The notes beneath the pieces were generated by a model. The model worked only from the letters and a program-made list of their open reading frames with translations. It did not search any database and had not been told where the DNA came from. A stretch of DNA of 64,000 bases from Chitinophagaceae bacterium (GTDB lineage Bacteria > Bacteroidota > Bacteroidia > Chitinophagales > Chitinophagaceae), in assembly GCA_017853575.1 (NCBI GenBank), contig JAFMJI010000009.1, positions 24,436-88,435 on the forward strand. The letters run 5' to 3'. The stretch's first letter is position 1. Each line of letters starts with the position of its first letter. Of this stretch, positions 33,462 to 43,700 are shown piece by piece. Position numbers and translations under genes: made by a program.

Positions 33462-35150
33462 TTATAAGTTTCCTTTTTTCAACTCACTTACGGCAAAGTC
33501 TGCAGCACGCGCAGTCATTGCCATATAGGTAAGAGAAGGATTCACGCAGTTCGCAGATGTCATGAATGCGCCGTCTGTAACGAATACATTCTTTGCATCC
33601 CAAACCTGATTGAATTTATTCAATACTGAATTTTTAGGATCTGTTCCCATTCTTGCAGTACCCATTTCATGAATACCACGACCAGGAGTACCATCACCAT
33701 CAACACCTTTCACGTTTTTCAATCCTGCAGCTTCCAGCATTTCAACACCATCGTTCAACATGTCTTTACGCATGTTCAACTCATTTTGTTTCAGTTCACA
33801 ATCGATGGCCAACACATTCAATCCCCATTTGTCTTTCTTGGTTTTATCCAGTGTTACTTTGTTTTCGTGGTATGGAAGAATTTCACCGAAACCACCCATT
33901 CCAACTTGCCATGAACCAGGTTCAGTGAGCAATTCTTTCAATTCAACACCAACATTGTATTCGGCAATATTTCTGTTCCAGTTTTCACGGTTTCCTTGTC
34001 CCTGATATCCAAAGCCTCTGATATAATCTCTCTTCTCACCATTCAAATTTCTGAAACGAGGAATATAAAAACCGTTTGGACGGCGACCGAAATAATATTT
34101 GTCTTCATAACCCTCTGCTTTTCCGGTAATACGAACACCCAAGTGATGATCCATCAGATTGTGTCCTAGCTGATCGCTTGAACTACCGAGTCCACCAGGA
34201 AACACATCAGTTGCAGAGTTCAACAAGATCCATGTGCTGTTTAATGTAGAAGCGTTGAGGAATACAATCTTTGCTTTGTATTCATATGTTTTATTTGTTT
34301 CTGCATCCAACACTTCAACACCTGTTGCACGTTGGGTGTCTTTGTCGTACAATACTTTTGTAACAATTGAAAACGGACGAAGTGTAAGATTGCCGGTTTT
34401 CATTGCTGCAGGAAGTGTTGAAGACTGTGTGCTGAAATATCCACCAAATGGACAACCCAAAGAACATTTATTTCTGAACTGGCAATTGGTTCTGCCGGGA
34501 AGTGGCTTGGTGATGTTGGCAGTTCTTCCGATGATGACATGTCTTTGCCCTTTGAAATGTTCTTTGATTCTGGCCGCTACATCTTTTTCAAGACAAGTCA
34601 AATCCATTGGCGGCATAAACTTTCCATCTGGAAGAACATCTAATCCTTCTTTTGATCCGCTGATTCCAGCGAAAGTTTCAACATAATCATACCAAGGTGC
34701 AATCTCTTTATAGCGAATTGGCCAATCTGTTCCGATGCCGTCTTTTGCATTGGCTTCAAAATCGTTGTTGCTCCAGCGATAGCTTTGACGACCCCACATC
34801 AGTGATCTTCCACCAACATGGTACCCACGGAACCAGTCGAATCTTTTTATTTCTGTATACGGGCACTCCCAGTCTTTCACCCAATAGTTGAGGTTTGTTT
34901 CACTCAATGGGTAGTCGCGTTTCAGTACAGGATATTTTTCAATCATTTCCTGTGTTCTTCCTCCACGGTGTGGAAAATCCCATGGATCTTTTGTTGCGTT
35001 TACATAGTCTTTAACGTGTTCAATGTTTTCACCTCTTTCGAGCATGATCACCTTAAGTCCTTTTTCAGTTAATTCTTTGGCAGCCCAACCACCACTGATT
35101 CCTGATCCTACAACAATCGCGTCATAAACATTTGATTCTGGCATATGCAT
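33462..35150 (-). CDS. GMC-family oxidoreductase
   Basis: 562 residues. The FAD motif YDAIVVGSGISGGWAAKELT starts at about residue 9. The middle carries the family stretch GGRSLMWGRQSYRW and a Cys-rich patch (CQFRNKCSLGCPFGG). The C-terminus has HEMGTARMGTDP and the closing NPSLTYMAMTARAADF. There is no signal peptide. Related GMC enzymes are catalytic subunits of gluconate or glucoside 3-dehydrogenases that pass electrons to a cytochrome c. The usual small partner (gluconate 2-dehydrogenase subunit 3 type) is not next to it. The neighbours (MFS, Gfo/Idh, DUF1080, cytochrome c) support sugar oxidation. Confidence 0.9.
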   Translation of the reverse strand: MHMPESNVYDAIVVGSGISGGWAAKELTEKGLKVIMLERGENIEHVKDYVNATKDPWDFPHRGGRTQEMIEKYPVLKRDYPLSETNLNYWVKDWECPYTEIKRFDWFRGYHVGGRSLMWGRQSYRWSNNDFEANAKDGIGTDWPIRYKEIAPWYDYVETFAGISGSKEGLDVLPDGKFMPPMDLTCLEKDVAARIKEHFKGQRHVIIGRTANITKPLPGRTNCQFRNKCSLGCPFGGYFSTQSSTLPAAMKTGNLTLRPFSIVTKVLYDKDTQRATGVEVLDAETNKTYEYKAKIVFLNASTLNSTWILLNSATDVFPGGLGSSSDQLGHNLMDHHLGVRITGKAEGYEDKYYFGRRPNGFYIPRFRNLNGEKRDYIRGFGYQGQGNRENWNRNIAEYNVGVELKELLTEPGSWQVGMGGFGEILPYHENKVTLDKTKKDKWGLNVLAIDCELKQNELNMRKDMLNDGVEMLEAAGLKNVKGVDGDGTPGRGIHEMGTARMGTDPKNSVLNKFNQVWDAKNVFVTDGAFMTSANCVNPSLTYMAMTARAADFAVSELKKGNL

Positions 35151-35201
35151 TTATTATGGTAACGAATTTAATGAATAAATAAATTTAAAATGCACAAAAA
35201 A

Positions 35202-35717
35202 CTAATCATATTGCCTGAACCCAATTCTTTCTCTTGGCGGATTTGGTTTGTGAATGAGCTGTTTCAAAGCCTCAAAAATTACTTTTATATCATCTTGATG
35301 ATGGTTTACTTTGTTCTCCAGTTCTTCTAGCTTCAATAAAACTTCTTTATTGGCTATTGCCAACTCTTTCATTCGGCTAAAGACACGAATTATTTCAATG
35401 TTTACTGCAATAGCAGTACTGCTATTTAGCACACTAGATAACATCGCTACGCCTTGTTCAGTAAAAGCCATTGGTGGGTAGCGAAATATTACTTGTTTAA
35501 AGGTGCCAATTTGGCACCTTAAGATTTCAAGCTCTTCTTTGTTTAATACAAACATAAAGTCAGCAGGAAATCGCTCTATATTTCGTTTGACCTGTCTTTT
35601 CATTTGTTTCGTTTCAATCTTGTATAGTTCTGCCAGTTCAAAATCAATCATAACCTTTACCCCACGGATGATATAAATTCTTTGAATAATTTTTTCATTA
35701 ACAACCTCAAGTTTCAT
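35202..35717 (-). CDS. ORF6N-domain protein
   Basis: 171 residues from the ATG at 35717; a 32-residue upstream stretch is rejected as non-conserved. The N-terminal ORF6N domain is clear: IYIIRGVKVMIDFELAELY, then RFPADFMFVLNKEE and YPPMAFTEQGVAMLSSVL. The C-terminal part is a coiled coil (ELAIANKEVLLKLEELENKV). ORF6N domains occur in phage antirepressor-like DNA-binding proteins and in stand-alone bacterial copies. No phage genes are near, so it looks like a single-gene insertion. It lies 51 bp from the GMC gene. Confidence 0.88.
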   Translation of the reverse strand: MKLEVVNEKIIQRIYIIRGVKVMIDFELAELYKIETKQMKRQVKRNIERFPADFMFVLNKEELEILRCQIGTFKQVIFRYPPMAFTEQGVAMLSSVLNSSTAIAVNIEIIRVFSRMKELAIANKEVLLKLEELENKVNHHQDDIKVIFEALKQLIHKPNPPRERIGFRQYD

Positions 35718-35947
35718 GTGTGATATATTTATTCTTTGATTTAAAAGATTTGAAGTGAAATAAAATTCAAAGAATAAAAAAGTGTTTTTCATCTGTATGC
35801 AGGATAAATACACATTCAGGTTTATTGTCTTGCCTGATGTAGGGTTTAAAAATGCAACAATTGAAAATTTGGTTAAGAAAATAAGTTTAGTTAGTTTTCA
35901 TTAAGCGTTTTAGCTTAGCCATTCATTTTAAACCAAAAACAAAAACG

Positions 35948-37153
35948 ATGAGCCAGCCAATCAATGCAAACCGACTCTTCTATGCGAGTTGTTTTGCACT
36001 CATTACAACGGCCTTTTCTTTCAGTATTAGAGCCGGCATCCTAACACAATTGGGAACACAACTCAATCTTGACCCTGTTCAACTCGGTCATATCAACCAA
36101 ATGTGGTTCCTTGGTTTTCCGCTTTCTATGATCATTGGTGGAATTTTTTACCAACAAATCGGTCCGAAGCTGATCATGCAAGTGGCTCTGGTAGCGCATT
36201 TGGTGGGAATTCTTACAACCATTTATGCAACCAGTTACAACGTATTGCTGATTTCTACATTGTTCATCGGAGTAGGAAACGGATGTACCGAAGCAGCTTG
36301 TAATCCAATGATTGCGGATTCATATACCGGTAATGAGTTCCACAGCAAACTGAATAAGTTCCACATGTGGTTTCCAGGTGGAATTGTGTTGGGCTCACTG
36401 ATTTCAAAATTCATGACAGATGCCAACATGAGCTGGCAAGCACAAATCTGGGTGATATTGATTCCTACTATTATATATGCAATTCTTTTCTTCGGACAAA
36501 CATTTCCAAAATCAAAAGCTGCCGAAACAAATATTGTTGCAAACTTCAAAGCGATCCTCAATCCCCTTTATTTATTCATGGCTTGTTGCATGGCGCTTAC
36601 TGCTATTTCAGAATTCGGACCACAACAATGGGTTGGACCCATCCTTGCAAAAGCAGGTGCGAGTCCAATGCTGATTCTTGCCCTGGTAACTGGATTGATG
36701 GCAGTGGGAAGATATTTTGCAGGACCATTGGTTGAAAAACTCAACACCGTTGGTGTGTTGTTGGGATCAGCCATTTTTGGAGTCATCGGAATTTATATGC
36801 TCAGTACCATGAGCGGAAACATGCTCTATGTTGCAGCAGTGTTCTATGCTTTGGGAATTTGCTATTTCTGGCCGAATATGTTGGGCTTTGTTGGATCAAG
36901 ACTTCCAGAAACAGGCGCATTGGGATTGTCAATTATGGGTGGAATAGGAATGTTTTCCTCTTCAATGTTCCAACCAGTGATTGGGGGATGGATCAAAGAC
37001 AACAAGGTAGTTGCTGAGACACAAGGTCTTGTAGGGGATGCAGCTGATTTGGCAGCAGGACAAATGACTTTATCCAACATGTTGTTGTTCCCTGCAATCT
37101 TGATAGTAGCATTCTTAGGATTATACTTCTTTTCAAGAAAAAAAGCGGCATAA
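35948..37153 (+). CDS. MFS transporter
   Basis: 401 residues with about twelve membrane segments. The first half contains GTQLNLDPVQLGHINQMWF and the family loop GNGCTEAACNPMIADSY, with HMWFPGGIVLGSL after it; the second half has MAVGRYFAGPLVE. The pattern resembles sugar or nucleoside permeases of the FucP-like group. The substrate is inferred from the sugar-oxidation genes downstream. A terminator follows immediately, separating it from the Gfo/Idh operon. Confidence 0.85.
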   Translation: MSQPINANRLFYASCFALITTAFSFSIRAGILTQLGTQLNLDPVQLGHINQMWFLGFPLSMIIGGIFYQQIGPKLIMQVALVAHLVGILTTIYATSYNVLLISTLFIGVGNGCTEAACNPMIADSYTGNEFHSKLNKFHMWFPGGIVLGSLISKFMTDANMSWQAQIWVILIPTIIYAILFFGQTFPKSKAAETNIVANFKAILNPLYLFMACCMALTAISEFGPQQWVGPILAKAGASPMLILALVTGLMAVGRYFAGPLVEKLNTVGVLLGSAIFGVIGIYMLSTMSGNMLYVAAVFYALGICYFWPNMLGFVGSRLPETGALGLSIMGGIGMFSSSMFQPVIGGWIKDNKVVAETQGLVGDAADLAAGQMTLSNMLLFPAILIVAFLGLYFFSRKKAA

Positions 37154-37175
37154 AAACGCTCTGTATAAATTTCAT

Positions 37176-37203
37176 AGAGGGGGCATTTGTCCCCTCTTTT
37201 TTT
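37176..37203 (+). terminator. Intrinsic terminator after the MFS gene
   Basis: Stem AGAGGGG/CCCCTCT (37176-37182 with 37191-37197), an 8-base loop, then a run of T residues. Confidence 0.85.
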
Positions 37204-37230
37204 GTACTTTTAAAAGCTCATTTTTCTTTG
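37201..37230 (+). promoter_or_regulatory. Promoter of the Gfo/Idh operon
   Basis: TTTG at 37201-37204, an 18-bp spacer and TTTCTTTG at 37223-37230 (one mismatch to TAnnTTTG). Start near 37237 gives a 14-base leader before the ATG at 37251. Confidence 0.45.
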
Positions 37231-37250
37231 TACAATTTCAAGCAAAATAT

Positions 37251-38417
37251 ATGAATAGAAAACTCAGAATGGGAATGGTTGGTGGAGGCAAGGATGCTTT
37301 CATTGGTGCCATTCACCGTCATGCTGCTGGTATTGATGGACTCATTGAATTGGTATGTGGTGCGCTGAGCATCAATCCTGATATTGCAAAAGATTCAGGC
37401 AAATCTCTTTTTCTCGCAGAAGATAGAACCTATCTCACGTTTGAAGAGATGATTACAAAAGAGAGTCAGTTGCCTGCGGATAAAAGAATGGATTTTGTAA
37501 CCATCGTTACTCCCAACTTCGCACACTTTGCTCCTGCTAAAATGGCCATGGAGCATGGGTTTCACGTGGTGATCGAAAAACCAATTGCATTTACACTGGA
37601 TGAAGCGAAAGAATTAAAAAAGATTCAGGAGCAAACCGGTAAAGTGCTTTGTCTCACTCATACATATTCAGGATATCCACTTGTGAAAGAAGCAAAGCAA
37701 ATGATCAAATCTGGTAAGTTAGGAAAGATCAGAAAAGTTTGGGTGGAGTATCCACAAGGATGGCTGAGTAAATTAACAGAGCGCGAAGGCAATGCACAAG
37801 CTGCTTGGAGAACAGATCCAAAGAAAAGCGGAAAGAGCGGATGCATGGGTGATATCGGAACACATTGCGCGCATCTTGCAGAGTATATCAGTGGATTGAA
37901 GATTACTCAAATTTGTGCCGACTTAAATGTAATGGTAGAAGGAAGATTGTTGGATGATGATGGAAACGTATTGTTGAAATTTGAAAACGGTGCTGCGGGT
38001 GTATTGATGGCATCGCAGGTTGCAGCAGGTGAAGAAAATGGAATCAAGATTCGTGTATATGGTGAGAAAGGTGGATTGGAATGGGCACAACACGAACCCA
38101 ATACGATGCTGGTGAAATGGTTGGATCAACCAACACAAATTTTTAGAGCAGGAGGAAATTATGGCGATAGACTTTCTTCATTTGCAATACACAATTCAAG
38201 AACACCTGGAGGACATCCAGAAGGATATTTGGAAGCATTCGCGAACATCTACAAAAATTTTGCATTGACACTCGGTGCAAAAATGGATGGAAAAGAACCA
38301 ACAGCTGAAATGCTTGATTTTCCTGGTGTTGAGGATGGTATCCGTGGAATGGCGTTTATCGATAACGTAGTATTGTCATCCAAGTCTGAGCAAAAATGGA
38401 CACCACATACTGTTTAA
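37251..38417 (+). CDS. Gfo/Idh/MocA-family oxidoreductase
   Basis: 388 residues. The Rossmann motif GMVGGGKDAFIGAIHRHAA is at the N-terminus and the family EKPIAFTLDEAKELK is near residues 114-128, with the catalytic Lys in EKP. The C-terminal domain has CMGDIGTHCAHLAEYISG, where Asp and His are the usual catalytic or binding residues. The KDAFIGAIHR loop is typical of the Bacteroidota group linked to 3-keto-glycoside metabolism. It probably oxidises or reduces a sugar C3 with NAD(P). The next gene is a TIM-barrel protein 16 bp away. Confidence 0.93.
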   Translation: MNRKLRMGMVGGGKDAFIGAIHRHAAGIDGLIELVCGALSINPDIAKDSGKSLFLAEDRTYLTFEEMITKESQLPADKRMDFVTIVTPNFAHFAPAKMAMEHGFHVVIEKPIAFTLDEAKELKKIQEQTGKVLCLTHTYSGYPLVKEAKQMIKSGKLGKIRKVWVEYPQGWLSKLTEREGNAQAAWRTDPKKSGKSGCMGDIGTHCAHLAEYISGLKITQICADLNVMVEGRLLDDDGNVLLKFENGAAGVLMASQVAAGEENGIKIRVYGEKGGLEWAQHEPNTMLVKWLDQPTQIFRAGGNYGDRLSSFAIHNSRTPGGHPEGYLEAFANIYKNFALTLGAKMDGKEPTAEMLDFPGVEDGIRGMAFIDNVVLSSKSEQKWTPHTV

Positions 38418-38433
38418 TTAGAAATCATTACAA

Positions 38434-39486
38434 ATGAAAACAATAAAAGGTCCTGGTATATTTCTTGCACAATTCATGGGAGACAAAGCTCCCTTCAATG
38501 ATCTCGCATCTATTTGCAAATGGGCAGCTTCATTGGGATTTGTTGGTGTTCAGATTCCAAGTTGGGATGCACGTTGTATTGATTTGAAAAAAGCTGCTGA
38601 AAGTAAAACCTATGCAGATGAAATCAAAGGCATCGTTGAATCTGCTGGATTGAAGATTACTGAATTATCAACTCACTTGCAAGGACAATTGGTTGCAGTT
38701 CATCCGGCATATGATGCACAGTTTGATGGATTTGCACCAGAGAGTGTAAGAGGAAACAGCAAAGCGAGAACCGCTTGGGCTGTTGATCAGTTGAAATATG
38801 CTGCCAAGGCTTCTGCAAATTTGGGATTGAATGCACACGCAACGTTTAGTGGAGCATTGTTATGGCATACCGTTTATCCTTGGCCACAGCGTCCTGCCGG
38901 ATTGGTTGAAACAGGTTTTAAAGAGTTGGCCAATCGTTGGTTGCCTATATTAAATGTATTTGATGAAAACGGTGTGGATCTCTGTTACGAAATTCATCCC
39001 GGCGAAGATTTGCATGATGGTATTTCATATGAAATGTTTTTAGAACATACCAACAATCACAAGCGAGCATGTTTATTGTATGATCCGAGTCACTTTGTTT
39101 TACAGTGTTTAGATTATCTGACATACATTGATCATTATCATGAACGCATCAAAATGTTTCATGTAAAAGATGCAGAATTCAATCCAACTGGAAAGCAAGG
39201 TGTTTATGGAGGATATCAAAGCTGGATCAATCGCGCAGGAAGGTTCCGTTCATTGGGAGATGGACAGGTTGATTTTGCAGGAATCTTTAGCAAATTAGCA
39301 TCTTATGATTATGATGGATGGGCTGTGATGGAATGGGAATGTGCAATCAAACATCCTGAAGATGGAGCAAAAGAAGGAGCAGTATTTATTAAAAATAAAA
39401 TCATCCGCGTTACTGAAAAAGCATTTGATGATTTTGCTGGAACAGGAAGCGATGAAGCATTCAACAAAAAAATATTGGGAATCTAA
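38434..39486 (+). CDS. Sugar phosphate isomerase/epimerase-type TIM-barrel protein
   Basis: 350 residues, no signal peptide. Xylose-isomerase-like metal ligands are visible: LCYEIHPGED, LLYDPSHFVLQ, MFHVKDAEFN and VMEWECA. Proteins of this family occur as isomerases, epimerases and, in 3-keto-glycoside pathways, as lyases. Its place between the Gfo/Idh enzyme and a DUF1080 protein points to processing of the oxidised sugar. The precise reaction is inferred. Confidence 0.9.
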   Translation: MKTIKGPGIFLAQFMGDKAPFNDLASICKWAASLGFVGVQIPSWDARCIDLKKAAESKTYADEIKGIVESAGLKITELSTHLQGQLVAVHPAYDAQFDGFAPESVRGNSKARTAWAVDQLKYAAKASANLGLNAHATFSGALLWHTVYPWPQRPAGLVETGFKELANRWLPILNVFDENGVDLCYEIHPGEDLHDGISYEMFLEHTNNHKRACLLYDPSHFVLQCLDYLTYIDHYHERIKMFHVKDAEFNPTGKQGVYGGYQSWINRAGRFRSLGDGQVDFAGIFSKLASYDYDGWAVMEWECAIKHPEDGAKEGAVFIKNKIIRVTEKAFDDFAGTGSDEAFNKKILGI

Positions 39487-39504
39487 AAATAAAAAACAAC
39501 ACAT

Positions 39505-39903
39505 ATGAAGAAGGTATTATTTACACTTATGATTGCTGCAGGTGTATATGCTTGTGGTGGAGGCAACAATGAAACTGAACAAAAACCAATAAGCAATGCA
39601 GCCGAAGAACCAGCCGCCAAAGCTGAAGAAGCTGCACCTGCTGTTGCAAAGAAAGATGGTAAAGTATTGATTGAAGGATCAGATTGCAGAACTTGTCACA
39701 AAGACGATACAAAGTTGATTGGTCCTGCGTACAAGGATGTTGCAAAAAAATATCCAAATACTCCTGAGAACATTAAAACATTGGCACAAAAAGTAATGAA
39801 CGGTGGGCAAGGCAATTGGGGCGAAATTCCAATGGCAGGACATCCAAACTTGAGCATGGAAGATGCTTCGGCTATGGTAGAATATATTTTATCAATGAAA
39901 TAA
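39505..39903 (+). CDS. Lipoprotein c-type cytochrome
   Basis: 132 residues. A type II signal ends AAGVYAC with Cys17 lipidated. An Ala/Glu-rich linker (about 30-50) leads to one haem motif, CRTCH (61-65), with Met110 (EIPM) as the distal ligand. A conserved GPAYKDVAKKY block follows the haem site. It probably accepts electrons from a periplasmic sugar dehydrogenase. Its domain closely resembles the cytochrome domain of the fusion protein at 40739-44116 (shared GPAYK, NWGE/VWGE, AxHP patterns). Confidence 0.93.
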   Translation: MKKVLFTLMIAAGVYACGGGNNETEQKPISNAAEEPAAKAEEAAPAVAKKDGKVLIEGSDCRTCHKDDTKLIGPAYKDVAKKYPNTPENIKTLAQKVMNGGQGNWGEIPMAGHPNLSMEDASAMVEYILSMK

Positions 39904-39913
39904 AAATTGAAAT

Positions 39914-40657
39914 ATGAAAAAATTATCAACGATTGCTTTTTTGATTTGTGCTATTGCACTTGTATCATTTGTAAAAAAGGAACAAGGCCTGACTGCCGAT
40001 CAGGCAGCGACAAGGGACGGGGGACAGGGGAAAAAGAAGGGATGGGTTTCTTTGTTTGATGGAAAGACAAAAAAAGGATGGCATGTCTATCGTGGAGAAG
40101 GCACGGGATCTTCTTGGCAAGTGGAAGATGGTGCCTTGGTTTTTGTTCCCAGCACTGAAAAGGGAGCGAAGAATGGCGGGGATCTTACCACAGACGCGGA
40201 ATTTGAAAATTATCACTTTAGTGTAGAGTGGAAAATTTCTGAAGGTGGTAACAGTGGAATCATTTTCAATGTAAGCGAAGATTCGGTGAACAAGAAGTCT
40301 TATCTCACAGGAATGGAGATGCAGGTATTGGATAATGACAAACATGCAGATGCAAAAATCATCAAACACCGTGCAGGAGATTTGTACGACTTGATCTCTT
40401 CATCCAAAGAAACTGTAAAACCAGTCGGTGAGTGGAACCATGCGGAAATCATCTACAACAAAAATGAGCTGAAATTATTCCTCAACGGTGTAAATGTAGT
40501 TTCAACGATTGTAGGAGATGAGAACTGGGATAAAATGGTTGCAGGCAGTAAATTCAAAACAATGCCTGGTTTTGGTAAATTCCACAAGGGAAGAATTTCC
40601 CTGCAAGACCATGGAAACAAGGTTTGGTTCAGAAATATTAAAATCAAACAACTATAA
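39914..40657 (+). CDS. DUF1080 protein (3-keto-disaccharide hydrolase family)
   Basis: 247 residues with an N-terminal signal sequence (about 1-20). The domain begins GWVSLFDGKTKKGWHVYRG, contains SGIIFNVSED and a HRAGDLYDLI stretch, and ends GRISLQDHGNKVWFRNIKIK, all typical of the concanavalin-like DUF1080 fold. Pfam names the family 3-keto-disaccharide hydrolase. The region between signal and domain (residues about 25-41) is encoded by a GC-rich repeat-like insert. It is the last gene of the Gfo/Idh operon; a strong terminator follows. Confidence 0.92.
   Translation: MKKLSTIAFLICAIALVSFVKKEQGLTADQAATRDGGQGKKKGWVSLFDGKTKKGWHVYRGEGTGSSWQVEDGALVFVPSTEKGAKNGGDLTTDAEFENYHFSVEWKISEGGNSGIIFNVSEDSVNKKSYLTGMEMQVLDNDKHADAKIIKHRAGDLYDLISSSKETVKPVGEWNHAEIIYNKNELKLFLNGVNVVSTIVGDENWDKMVAGSKFKTMPGFGKFHKGRISLQDHGNKVWFRNIKIKQL
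39986..40037. repeat. GC-rich hairpin/G-run insert inside the DUF1080 gene
   Basis: A short GC-rich block in AT-rich DNA. GCCTGA and TCAGGC, and CTGCC and GGCAG, can pair, followed by a purine-rich tract of the form GACAAGGGACGGGGGACAGG. It is translated in frame as the linker after the signal peptide. Such blocks resemble dispersed intergenic repeats; this is inferred. Confidence 0.4.
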
Positions 40658-40676
40658 AATCTTTCAACTAAATTTG

Positions 40677-40709
40677 AAATGGATGTCCCTTAAAGACATC
40701 CATTTTTTT
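40677..40709 (+). terminator. Strong intrinsic terminator after DUF1080
   Basis: An 11-bp perfect stem AAATGGATGTC/GACATCCATTT (40677-40687 with 40695-40705), 7-base loop, then T residues to 40709. Confidence 0.9.
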
Positions 40710-40738
40710 ATCATCAAACTTTTGCTATGTTATCTAAT

Positions 40739-43700
40739 ATGAAATCATTGTTATCATGTCTATTATCATTGATGGTTTTGACAACATCTGCCCAAACAAA
40801 AATTTTGGTCTTTTCAAAAACAGCAGGATTCAGGCATTCTTCTATTATCCCTGGAAAGCCAGCCATTATCAAACTTGGAAAAGAAAATGGATTTTCGGTT
40901 GATACAACCGAAGATGCATCCAAGTTTACGGATGCTGTGCTCAAAGAATACAATGCTGTTGTTTTTTTAAATACAACAGGTGATGTATTGAATAATTTTC
41001 AGCAGGCTGCATTTGAAAGATATATACAGGCAGGCGGAGGTTTCATGGGAATTCATGCCGCAACAGATTGTGAATACAATTGGCCATGGTATGGAAAATT
41101 GGTTGGCGCTTATTTCAAAGGACATCCTAAAACACAATCAGCAAAATTGAATGTGATAGACAAATCTCATATCAGTACATCACATTTGCCCGATGTTTGG
41201 GAACGCGTAGATGAGTGGTATAATTTCAAGAAGGCTCCCAGCAAAGAAGATGTAACTGTTTTGGTAACCATTGATGAAGCATCATACCAAGGTGGAGATA
41301 ACAATGGATGGCATCCGATGGTATGGTATCATAATTATGATGGTGGAAGGGCGTACTATACTGAGTTCGGACACACTGATGAATCATTTGCAGATCCAAA
41401 TTATTTGAAACATATTTTGGGCGGAATAAAATATGCAATTGGAAATGGTGCTAAACTGGATTACAGCAAAGCAACTACACAAAATGTTCCTGAAGACGAT
41501 CGTTTTACGAAAAACGTCTTGGCAGGTGGAATGTTTGATGAGCCAACAGAAATTGCGATTCTTCCAAATTTAGATATTCTTGTATCTCAGCGAAAAGGCG
41601 AGTTGATGTACTATAACCATGTTACCCAAAAAGCTGATCAGGTTGCGAAGTTGAATGTTTATCATAAGTCAGGTACTCCAGGAGTCAATGCAGAAGAGGG
41701 TTTCATGGGTATTACTGCAGACCCTGATTATGCAAAAAATCATTTTATTTACGCCTATTATGCTCCGGTTGATACTTCAGTAAATCGTTTATCCCGTTTT
41801 GTTTTCAAAGATGGTCAACTTGATTTCAAATCTGAAAAAGTAATTCTTGATGTTGCTTCCACCAGAAAAATTTGTTGCCATACAGGTGGATCATTGACAT
41901 TTGGGAATGACAGAAATTTATATTTATCTACAGGCGACAATTCAACTCCATTCAATCAACCGAATTCAAAATTTACATTGGATGGATATGGTCCGATGGA
42001 CAATCGTCCTGGTTTTGAACAATGGGATGCACGAAGAAGTTCATCCAATACAAATGATTTGAGAGGAAAAGTTTTGCGCATCAAAGTTGATGAGCAGGGG
42101 AATTATACAATACCAGAAGGAAATCTTTTTCCTCCCGGTACCCCAAAAACTCGTCCGGAAATTTATGCAATGGGAACCAGAAATTCTTATCGCATAGCAG
42201 TTGATAAAAAAACAAATTATTTGTACTGGGGTGATGTAGGTCCGGATGCGCAAGAAGACAAGCCCAATGAAAGAGGCCCACGTGGATATGATGAAATGAA
42301 TCAGGCGAAGAAAGCTGGTTATTTTGGATGGCCTTTGTTTATTGGGAACAATTATCCTTATCGTCAGTTTGATTATGAAACTGGAAAGGTGGGTGAATTT
42401 TTTGATCCCAAAAAACCATTGAATCTTTCAAAGAACAATACAGGTCTGGTGGAACTTCCACCAGTGAGCCCTGCATTTATTTATTATCCTTATGCGGCAT
42501 CACCTGATTTTCCAGAAGTGGGAACAGGAGGAAGAAATGCAATGGCTGGTCCAACCTATCATTCAGAGTATTATCCATCATCAACAAGGTATCCATCATA
42601 CTATGATAACAAAGTGTTGTTTTATGAATGGATCAGAGGATTTTTCAAATGGGTAACATTGGATAAAGATGGAAACTATGAAAAGATGGAACCCTTCATG
42701 CCTCATTTAAAATTCAACAGTGCTATCGATGTAGAAGTGGGTCCTGATGGAAGATTGTATGGTGTTGAATATGGTTCGGGATGGTTTACAAAAAATGCCG
42801 ACGCAGCATTGTTTCGCATTGACTATAATGGTGGAAACAGAGCACCCAAGCCGGTTGTTTCAGTGAATAAAACTACTGGCGCAATACCATTTACAGTCAA
42901 GGTGAGTGCTGAAGGGACAACTGATCCGGATAAAGATGCCTTGACATATGTATGGCATTTCGGTGCAGTTACACAAAAAGCATCAGCTTCTCCGAATGCT
43001 AGTTTCACTTTCACCAAAGCAGGCGATTACAGTATTTATGTAGAAGTAAAAGATGGAAAGGGTGCTGTAACCAAGAGTGAAGTGATGAAAGTATATGCGG
43101 GCAATGAAGCACCAAATGTGACAGTGAAAAATGTTGGGAACAATAATTTTTATTTTCCTGGAGTTCCAGTTCCTTATGAAGTGTTGATCAATGACAAAGA
43201 GGATGGAACAACAGAAAAAGGAACCATTGATAATAAATCTGTTTATGTAAAAGTGGATTATGTCAGTGGAACCGACAAGGCGCAGGTGGTCGGACATCAA
43301 ATTATCACATCTGCCATGGAGGGAAAAAATTTAGCTGCTACATTGGATTGCAAGGTTTGTCACAAGGAAAACGAAAAATCAATCGGACCTGCATACAAGC
43401 AAGTTGCTCAGCGCTATCAAAACGATTCAAAAGCAAAGGCATATCTCAGCAATAAAATTATCAAAGGCGGTGGTGGAGTTTGGGGTGAAACAGCCATGGC
43501 TGCACACCCTGATTTGAAACCTTCAGATGCAGAGATGATTGTTGATTGGATTCTTGGATTGAATAAAAAAGAAGAACCATCATTACCATCTAAGGGGATC
43601 ATTACTCCAACAGAGAAAGACATGGGAAGAGGAAACATCATGCAAATCACTGCAACCTATACTGATAAAGGCGGAAAAGGATTGAGACCCCAGAGCGGTG

